DNA of 16,422 bases from NCBI GenBank assembly GCA_023406225.1, contig JAEXWS010000099.1, positions 1 through 16,422 on the forward strand, in the 5' to 3' direction. The notes beneath the pieces were generated by a model that was not told where the DNA came from, did no database searches, and saw only the letters and a program-made list of their open reading frames with translations. This DNA is from Bacillota bacterium (lineage in GTDB: Bacteria > Bacillota > Clostridia > Oscillospirales > Oscillospiraceae). The position numbers were made by a program, and so were the translations under genes. Position 1 is the stretch's first letter; each line of letters opens with the position of its first letter. This document shows positions 6,637 to 13,043 of this stretch, piece by piece.

Positions 6637-7836
6637 ATGCGAAAGATAACAGACGGCTATCTGCGGGCAGACGGCCGGAAGGGGATCCGCAATAAGATTT
6701 TGGTGATATACACGGTGGACTGCGCCTGGCATGTTGCCGTCAAGCTCCGGGAGATGTTTGCCGGACGTCAATATGACATCGACGTTGTAGGGCAGCGAAG
6801 CTGCCAGGAGCATCCCAACCGGACCGATATGCTGAAGGCGTACTGCCGCCATCCCAACGTGGGGGCGGTACTGGTGGTCGGCCATGGGTGTGAATCCACC
6901 AGCGCGGAAGAGCTGAGGAACTATGCGCGGGACTGCGGAAGACCCGCGGAATATTTTTTTGTCCAGGAGGCGGGCGGGACCCGGAAAAGCATAGAGCTGG
7001 GGAGCCGTTTCATCCTCCAGCTATACGGTGAGATGGAGCGGGCGGCGGTGCGCGTCCCATTCTGCGTCCGCGACCTGGTGATCGCGGCCAAATGCGGCGG
7101 CTCGGATTACAGCAGCGGCCTGGCGGCCAATCCGGTGATAGGACGCTTGTTCGACAGGCTGGTTGCTGATGGGGCGACCTGCCTGTTTGCCGAGGTCAAT
7201 GAGGCGATGGGCCTGCGGGAGCATCTGGTGGCCAGAGGCAAAGACGCCGCTGCCCGCCAGGCCTTGGCGAAAGCATACGACAAGGCGGAGGATTCCTGCC
7301 GCCTTGCAAATCAGTTCTTTTTAAGACCGGGGAATATCGAGGGGGGCTTAACGACCATTGAGGAAAAGAGTTTGAGCTCCTATGCAAAGTCTGGGAGCAA
7401 TCTGATCCAGGGCGTGGTAAAAATTGCTCAGGAACCCCAGTCAAACGGGCTGTGGCTGTTCGACGAGTCGCCGGATGAGTACTATGCATACCGTTTGGCC
7501 CATGAAGGAAACCCCGGAGGGGATGCGGCGATCCTGATGCTGCTCAATACGGCGGGCTGTCATTTGAACGTTCTGATTACGGGGAGAGGCCATACCTGTG
7601 GGACCGGTATAGCGCCGACCATCAAGATGACGGCAAACGCGGAGGTATACAGGCGGATGTGGGAGGATATCGATTTTGACGCCAGCCCGGTGCTGCGAGG
7701 CACCGAGACGATGGAAGAGAGCTGCGGCCGGCTTGAGGAACTGATATATGCCGTTTGCGCTGGGATGCCGACTCTTGCGGATGTGCTGGATCACCGTGAA
7801 AATGAGATATGGTCCATCGCACAGGAGCGATGCTGA
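6637..7836 (+). CDS. UxaA-family hydro-lyase, large (catalytic) subunit
   Basis: The 399-residue product matches the C-terminal part of altronate/galactarate dehydratases (and SuyB). It begins with GYLRADGRKGIRN and contains HPNVGAVLVVGHGCE, AKCGGSDYSSGLAANP, GNIEGGLTTIEEKSLS, and TGRGHTCGTGIAPTIKMTAN near the C-terminus. Three cysteines lie in motifs shared with E. coli UxaA: Cys56 (RSC), Cys85 (HGCE) and Cys153 (KCGGSD); this is an iron-dependent dehydratase family. The CGGSD form resembles UxaA, whereas SuyB as I recall has CGESD, so I favour removal of water over sulfite. A GTG at 6631 would add two residues; ATG 6637 has AGGAG at 6627-6631. Last gene of the operon; the true substrate, a 2,3-dihydroxy acid or similar, is unknown. 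Confidence 0.88.
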   Translation: MRKITDGYLRADGRKGIRNKILVIYTVDCAWHVAVKLREMFAGRQYDIDVVGQRSCQEHPNRTDMLKAYCRHPNVGAVLVVGHGCESTSAEELRNYARDCGRPAEYFFVQEAGGTRKSIELGSRFILQLYGEMERAAVRVPFCVRDLVIAAKCGGSDYSSGLAANPVIGRLFDRLVADGATCLFAEVNEAMGLREHLVARGKDAAARQALAKAYDKAEDSCRLANQFFLRPGNIEGGLTTIEEKSLSSYAKSGSNLIQGVVKIAQEPQSNGLWLFDESPDEYYAYRLAHEGNPGGDAAILMLLNTAGCHLNVLITGRGHTCGTGIAPTIKMTANAEVYRRMWEDIDFDASPVLRGTETMEESCGRLEELIYAVCAGMPTLADVLDHRENEIWSIAQERC

Positions 7837-7856
7837 CCGGCGCGGCCTTCAGGAGC

Positions 7857-7912
7857 CCGCACATAAAGGGGAGGCTCACGGCTTGAACCGTGAGCCTCCC
7901 CTTTATGTGCGG
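7857..7912. terminator. Perfect 25-bp hairpin, bidirectional terminator between convergent genes
   Basis: Arms 7857-7881 and 7888-7912 are perfect reverse complements around CTTGAA. It lies 20 bases after the large-subunit stop and about 50 bases from the stop of the minus-strand spoVT remnant, so it can end transcripts from both sides. No clear U-run follows either arm, but the outer part of each arm is A/T-rich (CATAAAG / CTTTATG), as in the built-in U-runs of some clostridial hairpins. Pairing length and perfection are well above a usual terminator. Confidence 0.75.
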
Positions 7913-7935
7913 AGTGATTTGATTGATCGGGCCGT

Positions 7936-7950
7936 AAAGCGCCGGCGCGG
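7936..7950. repeat. 15-bp direct repeat AAAGCGCCGGCGCGG, copy 2
   Basis: Exact second copy of the string at 6323-6337, with the palindrome GCGCCGGCGC at 7939-7948. It lies between the 25-bp hairpin and the stop of the spoVT remnant. Confidence 0.45.
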
Positions 7951-7959
7951 AATTTCCCG

Positions 7960-8142
7960 TTATGTACGCTTCCATCCCACCCGTTTGTCCAATTCCATCA
8001 TCCCCACACAAAACCGTTCCCACCATGTCAATGTCATCAACGACGGGTCGCCCTCACGGATGCGCATGGTGCGGCGGATCTCCTTGGGAATGACCACCCG
8101 GCCCAGGTCGTCGATTCTCCGCACAATTCCAGTTGCCTTCAT
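7960..8142 (-). pseudogene. spoVT: Truncated SpoVT/AbrB-family transcription regulator
   Basis: SpoVT is a sigma-G-controlled regulator of forespore genes, about 178 residues: an AbrB swapped-hairpin DNA-binding domain followed by a GAF-like domain. Residues 1-33 here (MKATGIVRRIDDLGRVVIPK and on to RIREGDP) match SpoVT almost residue for residue. From residue 34 (about position 8043 downward) the sequence changes to SLMTLTWWERF and ends after 60 residues. The expected continuation of the AbrB domain and the GAF domain are absent from all three minus-strand frames that I read down to the hairpin. A good ribosome binding site (AAAGGAG, 8151-8157) and an upstream promoter-like element remain, so the start is genuine. 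I read it as a remnant broken by rearrangement; a functional half-domain micro-protein is possible but would lack part of the DNA-binding fold. Confidence 0.75.
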
Positions 8143-8192
8143 ATTGAAAACTCCTTTGTCATTATTCTGTTGCTCTGCCGCTTGGCAAAAGA

Positions 8193-8221
8193 TAGTATCC
8201 GCAGGATTTGTTTGCCTATGC
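8193..8221 (-). promoter_or_regulatory. Sigma-G-like promoter of the spoVT remnant
   Basis: On the minus strand GCATA (8217-8221), 17 bases, then GATACTA (8193-8199) fits the B. subtilis sigma-G pattern GHATR-N17/18-CATNNTA at all but one position. It lies 51 bases before the ATG, and spoVT is known to be a sigma-G gene. A weaker sigma-A-like pair, TTGCCA (8183-8188)-16-AATAAT (8161-8166), is also present but would start transcription inside the ribosome binding site. Confidence 0.5.
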
Positions 8222-8399
8222 AGGAGCGGGCTGTGGTTTCATTTTCCAAGATCCACGTGTAAAATGATCCTTATATTTTTGTCAGGAAACGGAAAAGTTT
8301 GCCTATTTCCTCCAAAGATATACAAAAAAACTTGTGAAAACAGAGAGAAAACCGTCGCTTTCCACCAAATGTGCGATTTCTTTTTCGACAGGCCCGTTC

Positions 8400-8428
8400 T
8401 TGACGGTATTTTCTATCAGAAGTATAAT
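8400..8428 (+). promoter_or_regulatory. Sigma-A promoter of the glycogen operon
   Basis: TTGACG (8400-8405), a 17-base spacer and a perfect TATAAT (8423-8428). This is close to consensus with the optimal spacing, and would give a leader of about 100 bases before the glgB start at 8534. No operator is evident by eye. Confidence 0.85.
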
Positions 8429-8533
8429 AAACTTATCTTCAAGGATGTGTGGTAAAACGATTACATACGGGAACGGCAAAGGACATCCCGGACCGCCGCG
8501 GCAAGGGGCGGCCGGGGAGAGGAGCTGCTTAAG

Positions 8534-10456
8534 ATGGGGAGAAATGAACAGGCGGCCCGCTTCCACGCGGGAACGCTCACAGATGGATGGCATTGGTTTG
8601 GCGCCCACCCGGCGGAAAAAAGCGGGAAGGCGGGCTGGACGTTTCGCGTCTGGGCTCCGCATGCGTCCGCGGTTTCCGTGGTGGGCGATTTTAATAACTG
8701 GGAGGAGGCGGCCGCCCGGCTGACCCGGAAGGGCGAGGTCTGGGAGGGGTTCATTCCCGGGCTTCCGGCCTATACCGCCTATAAATATGCCGTGACCGGG
8801 GCCGACGGAAAGACCCGTTTCAAGGCCGATCCCTACGGCTTCCACACGGAGACGCGCCCCGCCACCGCCAGCAAGCTTTACGATATCTCGGGCTTCCGCT
8901 GGAGCGACGGGAAGTTCCGGGAGCGGCAGGAGAAGCACCCGGTCTATTCCTCGCCGCTGAACATCTATGAGGTCCATTTGGGCTCCTGGAAAAAGCGGGA
9001 GAACGGGGACTTCATCGATTACCGGGACCTGGCCCGGGACCTGGCCGCCTATGTGAAGGAGATGGGGTACAACGCCGTGGAGCTGCTGCCGGTGACGGAG
9101 CATCCCCTGGACGACTCCTGGGGCTATCAGTGCACCGGGTATTTCGCCCCCACCTCCCGCTTCGGAACGCCGGAGGATTTCATGTGGTTCGTCAACCACA
9201 TGCACAAAAACAACATCACCGTGCTGCTGGACTGGGTGCCCGCCCACTTCTGCAAGGACGAGCAGGGCCTGTACGAATTTGACGGCACGTGCTGTTATGA
9301 GTACAGCGACCCCAACAAGTGGGAGCACGCCGGCTGGGGGACCCGGGTGTTCGACTACGGCCGCCCGGAGGTGAAGAGCTTTTTGCTCTCCTCCGCCCGG
9401 TTCTGGCTGGAGGAATACCACATCGACGGGCTGCGGGTGGACGCGGTGGCCTCCATGCTGTATCTGGACTACGGCCGCCAGGGCGGGGCCTGGACCCCCA
9501 ACAAGCACGGCGGACACGAAAACCTGGAGGCCATCGAATTTCTCCGGGAGCTGAACACCATGGCCTTTTCCGTGAATCCCAACGTATTGATGGTGGCGGA
9601 GGAATCCTCCGCGTGGCCGCTGGTGACCCGCCCCGCCGACGCGGGCGGGCTGGGGTTCAATCTGAAGTGGAACATGGGCTGGATGAACGACATGTGCCAC
9701 TATCTGAAGCTGGACCCCTGGTTCCGCCAGGACCACCACAAGGATATCACCTTCTCCATGGTGTACGCCTTTTCAGAGAACTACGTGCTTCCCATGTCCC
9801 ATGACGAGGTGGTGCACATGAAGGGGTCCGTGGTGGGGAAGATGCCCGGGGACTATCAAAACCAGCTCCGGTGCCTGCGGGGATTCTACGCCTATCTGCT
9901 GGCCCATCCGGGGAAAAAGCTGATGTTCATGGGACCGGAGATCGGCCAGTGGCACGAGTGGGATTCGGACGGGCAGTTGGACTGGTATCTGCTGGACCTG
10001 GAGGAGAACCGCCGGACCAGGGACTTTTTCCGCGCCGCCAACGCCTTTTACCAAAAAACTCCGGCCCTGTGGGAGATCGATTTCGACTGGGCGGGCTTCG
10101 AGTGGCTGGTGCCCGACGACAACCACAACAACGTGGTGGTGTTCCTCCGCAAAGACGCCAGGGGCCGGGATCTTCTGTGCGCGGTGAACTTCTCGCCCAA
10201 CACCTATGAGAACTACCGGATGGGCGTGCCGCCCCACAGGCAGTACGTCCCCGTGTTCAACACCGACGACCCCGCCTTCGGCGGAGACGACTTCGGAGAC
10301 GATGCGCCGGTGGCGGTGGAGGCCGTGCCCTCCCACGGCAAACCCCAGTCCGCCGCCATCCGCATCCCGGCCTTCGGCGCGGTATTTCTGCGGGGAGAGG
10401 GCGCGCTCCCCAGGCCCCGGAAGAAAAAACAGGAAAAGGAGCTGGAGAAGACATGA
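8534..10456 (+). CDS. glgB: 1,4-alpha-glucan branching enzyme
   Basis: GlgB cuts alpha-1,4 chains and rejoins them as alpha-1,6 branches in glycogen (GH13). The 640-residue product has the normal length. An N-terminal CBM48 domain is seen at about residues 30-110 (FRVWAPHASAVSVVGDFNNW), followed by the GH13 barrel with IYEVHLGSW, ELLPVTEHPLDDSWGYQ and the catalytic triad Asp303 (DGLRVDAV), Glu356 (VAEES) and Asp424 (MSHDEVVH). A C-terminal beta domain follows, with a basic ending (PRPRKKKQEKELEK). ATG 8534 has AGAGGAG 9 bases upstream and is preceded by a consensus promoter, so this is the first gene of the operon. Its TGA overlaps the glgC ATG by ATGA, which implies translational coupling. 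Confidence 0.97.
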   Translation: MGRNEQAARFHAGTLTDGWHWFGAHPAEKSGKAGWTFRVWAPHASAVSVVGDFNNWEEAAARLTRKGEVWEGFIPGLPAYTAYKYAVTGADGKTRFKADPYGFHTETRPATASKLYDISGFRWSDGKFRERQEKHPVYSSPLNIYEVHLGSWKKRENGDFIDYRDLARDLAAYVKEMGYNAVELLPVTEHPLDDSWGYQCTGYFAPTSRFGTPEDFMWFVNHMHKNNITVLLDWVPAHFCKDEQGLYEFDGTCCYEYSDPNKWEHAGWGTRVFDYGRPEVKSFLLSSARFWLEEYHIDGLRVDAVASMLYLDYGRQGGAWTPNKHGGHENLEAIEFLRELNTMAFSVNPNVLMVAEESSAWPLVTRPADAGGLGFNLKWNMGWMNDMCHYLKLDPWFRQDHHKDITFSMVYAFSENYVLPMSHDEVVHMKGSVVGKMPGDYQNQLRCLRGFYAYLLAHPGKKLMFMGPEIGQWHEWDSDGQLDWYLLDLEENRRTRDFFRAANAFYQKTPALWEIDFDWAGFEWLVPDDNHNNVVVFLRKDARGRDLLCAVNFSPNTYENYRMGVPPHRQYVPVFNTDDPAFGGDDFGDDAPVAVEAVPSHGKPQSAAIRIPAFGAVFLRGEGALPRPRKKKQEKELEKT

Positions 10457-11661
10457 AGAAAGAATGCGTCGCGATGCTGCTTGCAGGCGGCCAGGGAAGC
10501 CGGCTGTACGTGCTGACCAGCGACATGGCAAAGCCCGCCGTGGCCTTCGGCGGCAAGTACCGCATCATTGACTTCCCCCTGTCCAACTGCACCAATTCCG
10601 GCATCGACACCGTGGGCGTGCTCACCCAGTACCGCCCCCTGGAGCTGAACAGCTACATTGGCAGCGGCCAGCCCTGGGACCTGGACGGGTCCACCGGCGG
10701 GGTCCATATCCTGCCCCCGTATATGGACAGCAAGGGCGGCACCTGGTACAAGGGCACGGCCAACGCCATCTACCAGAACATCGGCTTTATCGACCTGTAC
10801 GATCCGGAGTACGTGGTGATCCTCTCCGGTGACCACATCTATAAGATGAACTATGACAAGATGGTCAGGCGCCACAAGGAGGCCGGGGCCGCCTGCACGA
10901 TCTCGGTGATGGAGGTGCCCTGGGCGGAGGCGTCCCGGTTCGGCATCATGAGCGTGGACGGCCAGGACTGCGTGACGGAGTTTGCGGAAAAGCCCAGGGA
11001 GCCCAAGAGCAATCTGGCGTCCATGGGCATCTACGTGTTCTCCTGGAAGGTCCTGCGGCGGTATCTGGAGGCGGACGAGGCGGACCCCGGATCCGACAAT
11101 GACTTCGGCAAGAACGTGATCCCCGCCATGCTGGCGGCGGGGGAGAAGATGGCGGCCTACCGCTTTTCGGGCTACTGGAAGGACGTGGGCACCCTGGAGT
11201 CCCTGTGGGACGCCAACATGGATATGCTCTCGCCGGAATCCGGCCTGGACCTGCTGGACCAGACGTGGCCCATCTACGCCCGGCCCGTCAACGCGCCTCC
11301 GGCGTTTCTGGGCAGCGGCTCCAAAGTGACCCACAGCGCCTTCAACCGGGGCAGCGACATCGCGGGGGTCGTGGAAAACTCCGTGCTCTCCCCCCTGGTG
11401 AAGGTGGGCGCGGGGGCCAGGGTCAGCTATTCCGTGCTGATGCCCGGCGCGGAGGTGGCCCCCGGCGCGGTGGTGGAATACGCCATTCTGGGCGAGGACT
11501 GCAAGGTGGGCCCCGGCTGCCATGTGGGCGGGACCCCGGAGGAGACCGCGCCCGATCCCTGGGGACTGACGGTGCTGGCGCCCGGCTGCCGGCTGGCGGA
11601 GGGAACGGCGGTGCGCCCCGGCGTCATGCTGGGACGCTGCGGTGAGGAGGTGTCCAAATGA
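10453..11661 (+). CDS. glgC: Glucose-1-phosphate adenylyltransferase (ADP-glucose pyrophosphorylase), catalytic subunit
   Basis: GlgC makes ADP-glucose from ATP and glucose-1-phosphate, the committed step of glycogen synthesis. The 402-residue product shows the nucleotide-binding motif AGGQGSRL (residues 11-18), AKPAVAFGGKYRIIDFPLSNC, GTANAIYQN, the Asp-containing LSGDHIYKMNY, FAEKP and SNLASMGIYVFS. A left-handed beta-helix of hexapeptide type fills the C-terminal quarter. It overlaps glgB and glgD by ATGA at both ends. In Bacillota GlgC works with, and is tuned by, the GlgD partner encoded next. Confidence 0.96.
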   Translation: MKKECVAMLLAGGQGSRLYVLTSDMAKPAVAFGGKYRIIDFPLSNCTNSGIDTVGVLTQYRPLELNSYIGSGQPWDLDGSTGGVHILPPYMDSKGGTWYKGTANAIYQNIGFIDLYDPEYVVILSGDHIYKMNYDKMVRRHKEAGAACTISVMEVPWAEASRFGIMSVDGQDCVTEFAEKPREPKSNLASMGIYVFSWKVLRRYLEADEADPGSDNDFGKNVIPAMLAAGEKMAAYRFSGYWKDVGTLESLWDANMDMLSPESGLDLLDQTWPIYARPVNAPPAFLGSGSKVTHSAFNRGSDIAGVVENSVLSPLVKVGAGARVSYSVLMPGAEVAPGAVVEYAILGEDCKVGPGCHVGGTPEETAPDPWGLTVLAPGCRLAEGTAVRPGVMLGRCGEEVSK

Positions 11662-12773
11662 ACGGCCTGCACGGGATCATTTTCTCCTATGAAAAGCGCA
11701 ACGACCTGCGGGAGCTGGGCGAGATCCGCGCCGCGTCCTCCATCCCCTTCGGCGGGCGCTACCGGGCGGTGGACTTCGCCCTGTCCAACCTGGTGAACGC
11801 CGGCGTGACGGACGTGGGCATCGTGCTCCACGGACCCTATCAAAGCCTGCTGGACCACTTGGGCACCGGCAAGGACTGGGACCTCTCCCGCAAGCGGGGA
11901 GGATTGAAGGTCCTGCCCCTGTTCGACTATAAAAAGAAGTGGGGCGGGAAGAGCGCCTTCCGGGGCAAGATGGAGGCGCTGGCCGCCGTCCGCTCCTATC
12001 TGGACACCATCCGCCAGGAGTATGTGGTGCTGATGGAGGGCGATCTGGTGGTGAACCTGCCCCTGGCGGACATCTATGAGAGCCATATCCGCTCCGGCGC
12101 GGACATCACCGTGGTCTGCGGGAACGACAGCTTCCAGACGGAAAACGGCACGTATTTTGAATTTGCCCCGGACGGGCGGGTGACCGACGTGCTCTACCAT
12201 CTGCACACGCCCCGGGGATACCGGGGACTGGAGGTCTACGTGCTGTCCACCCAGCTTTTGAAGGACCTGGTGGACGACTGCGCCAGCCACGACCAGTACA
12301 GCTGGCGGCGGGACGTGCTGCTGGCCCGGAAGGAGCCGCTGAACCTGCGGAGCTACGTTTGGAGCGGCTTTGCCGCCCAGATCCGCTCTGTGCAGGAGTA
12401 TTATGACCGCAGCATGCAGATGCTGGAGCCCGCCATCCGGGAGGACCTGTTCTCTCCCGCGCGGCCCATCCGGGCCAAGGGCGCGGACAAATCCTCCGCT
12501 TATATCGGCCCCGATGGCCGGTGCCTGAACTCCATGGTGTCCGACGGCTGCTGCATCGAGGGCGAGGTGGAGAACTCCATCCTCTTCCCCGGCGTGGTGG
12601 TGGAGGCCGGAGCCAAGGTGCGCAACTGCGTCCTGTTCAAGGATACGGCGGTGCGCCGGGGCGCGGAGCTGGCGTATATCATCGCCGACAAGGACGTGGA
12701 GGTCCTGCCGGACCGGACGCTGATGGGGCACAGCTCGTATCCCATCGTGCTGGCAAAGGGAAGCGTGATCTAA
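11658..12773 (+). CDS. glgD: GlgD, non-catalytic regulatory subunit of ADP-glucose pyrophosphorylase
   Basis: GlgD is a GlgC paralogue found mainly in Bacillota that lacks catalysis but raises GlgC activity in the GlgC/GlgD complex. The 371-residue product begins MNGLHGIIFSYEKRNDLREL, where the GGxGSRL loop of GlgC is missing, then keeps ASSIPFGGRYRAVDFALSNL, QSLLDHLGTGKDWDLSRKRG and EYVVLMEGDLVVNLPL (in place of the GlgC LSGDHIYKMNY). The C-terminal part is a hexapeptide beta-helix (GPDGRCLNSMVSDGC onward). It overlaps glgC by ATGA, and its stop lies inside a terminator-like hairpin. Confidence 0.95.
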   Translation: MNGLHGIIFSYEKRNDLRELGEIRAASSIPFGGRYRAVDFALSNLVNAGVTDVGIVLHGPYQSLLDHLGTGKDWDLSRKRGGLKVLPLFDYKKKWGGKSAFRGKMEALAAVRSYLDTIRQEYVVLMEGDLVVNLPLADIYESHIRSGADITVVCGNDSFQTENGTYFEFAPDGRVTDVLYHLHTPRGYRGLEVYVLSTQLLKDLVDDCASHDQYSWRRDVLLARKEPLNLRSYVWSGFAAQIRSVQEYYDRSMQMLEPAIREDLFSPARPIRAKGADKSSAYIGPDGRCLNSMVSDGCCIEGEVENSILFPGVVVEAGAKVRNCVLFKDTAVRRGAELAYIIADKDVEVLPDRTLMGHSSYPIVLAKGSVI

Positions 12774-12796
12774 GGGGGAGCTTCGCTCCCCCTTAG
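12770..12796 (+). terminator. Terminator-like hairpin at the glgD stop
   Basis: Arms 12770-12780 (CTAAGGGGGAG) and 12786-12796 (CTCCCCCTTAG) pair perfectly, with a CTTCG loop in which one further C-G pair can form. The left arm includes the TAA of glgD. The right arm ends CTTAG without a U-run, so termination may be partial and allow read-through into glgA-glgP, giving different levels of the two halves of the operon. Confidence 0.65.
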
Positions 12797-13043
12797 ACCC
12801 AGCCCCCCGGCGGCACCGGCCACTGAGGGCGCGCGGCCCAAGGCCGCGCGGGTTGGGGGATTTTCGGCAGGCGCATGTCCTGCCGGAAATGATCTCATTT
12901 GCTTCTCCCGCCTTTTTGGCGGAAGAACCGGGGGGACCGCAGGTTCCCACCCCTTCCTCAGCGCCAGCGGGGCGCGGGGAAGGAACGGGGCGGGCCGTGG
13001 ATTGCCCGAAGGGGCGCTTCCGATGAAGAAAGGAGACTTACCA
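12797..13043 (+). other. Structured G+C-rich non-coding gap between glgD and glgA
   Basis: About 250 bp with no credible gene between two otherwise overlapping gene groups. It contains several inverted repeats in a row: CGCGCGGCC/GGCCGCGCG (12830-12850), CGGCAGG/CCTGCCG (12865-12885), AAATGA/TCATTT (12887-12900) and CCGCC-TTTTT-GGCGG (12908-12922), then pyrimidine- and purine-rich stretches that could pair (about 12945-12990). No clear sigma-A promoter was found. It could be a leader with regulatory structure or a copy of a dispersed intergenic repeat. Confidence 0.5.
12830..12850. repeat. 9-bp G+C hairpin in the glgD-glgA gap
   Basis: CGCGCGGCC (12830-12838) and GGCCGCGCG (12842-12850) pair perfectly around CAA. 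It is the strongest of the internal structures of the gap. Confidence 0.55.

Larger units (their letters stand above)
8143..8533. other. Divergent intergenic region between the spoVT remnant and glgB
   Basis: About 390 bp without a credible gene. It holds the sigma-G-like promoter on the minus strand, an A/T-rich stretch (about 8255-8350, with short A and T runs) and the sigma-A promoter of the glycogen operon. The A/T-rich stretch just upstream of that promoter may serve as an UP-element or regulator site. A 9-base string TTTGCCTAT occurs twice (8211-8219 and about 8298-8306). A reading frame crosses this region on the + strand but has no ribosome binding site or recognisable motif. Confidence 0.6.

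Noticed and set aside
7622..8026. Minus-strand frame continuing from the spoVT breakpoint in another reading frame, tested as a simple frameshift of spoVT
   Set aside because: The residues do not resemble the second half of the AbrB domain or a GAF domain, so a single frameshift does not restore SpoVT.
7748..8455. + strand frame running from the end of the hydro-lyase through the hairpin and spoVT remnant to the glgB promoter
   Set aside because: It has no ribosome binding site, crosses a strong hairpin and two promoters, and encodes no recognisable protein.
8303..9739. Minus-strand open frame of 478 codons opposite glgB, and similar ones opposite glgC and glgD
   Set aside because: All are shadows with Val/Gly/His-rich composition and no support from motifs or ribosome binding sites.
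13002..13043. Upstream in-frame start for glgA adding 14 residues
   Set aside because: ATG 13044 has AAAGGAG at the right distance and gives the normal GlgA N-terminus MKVLYATSE.
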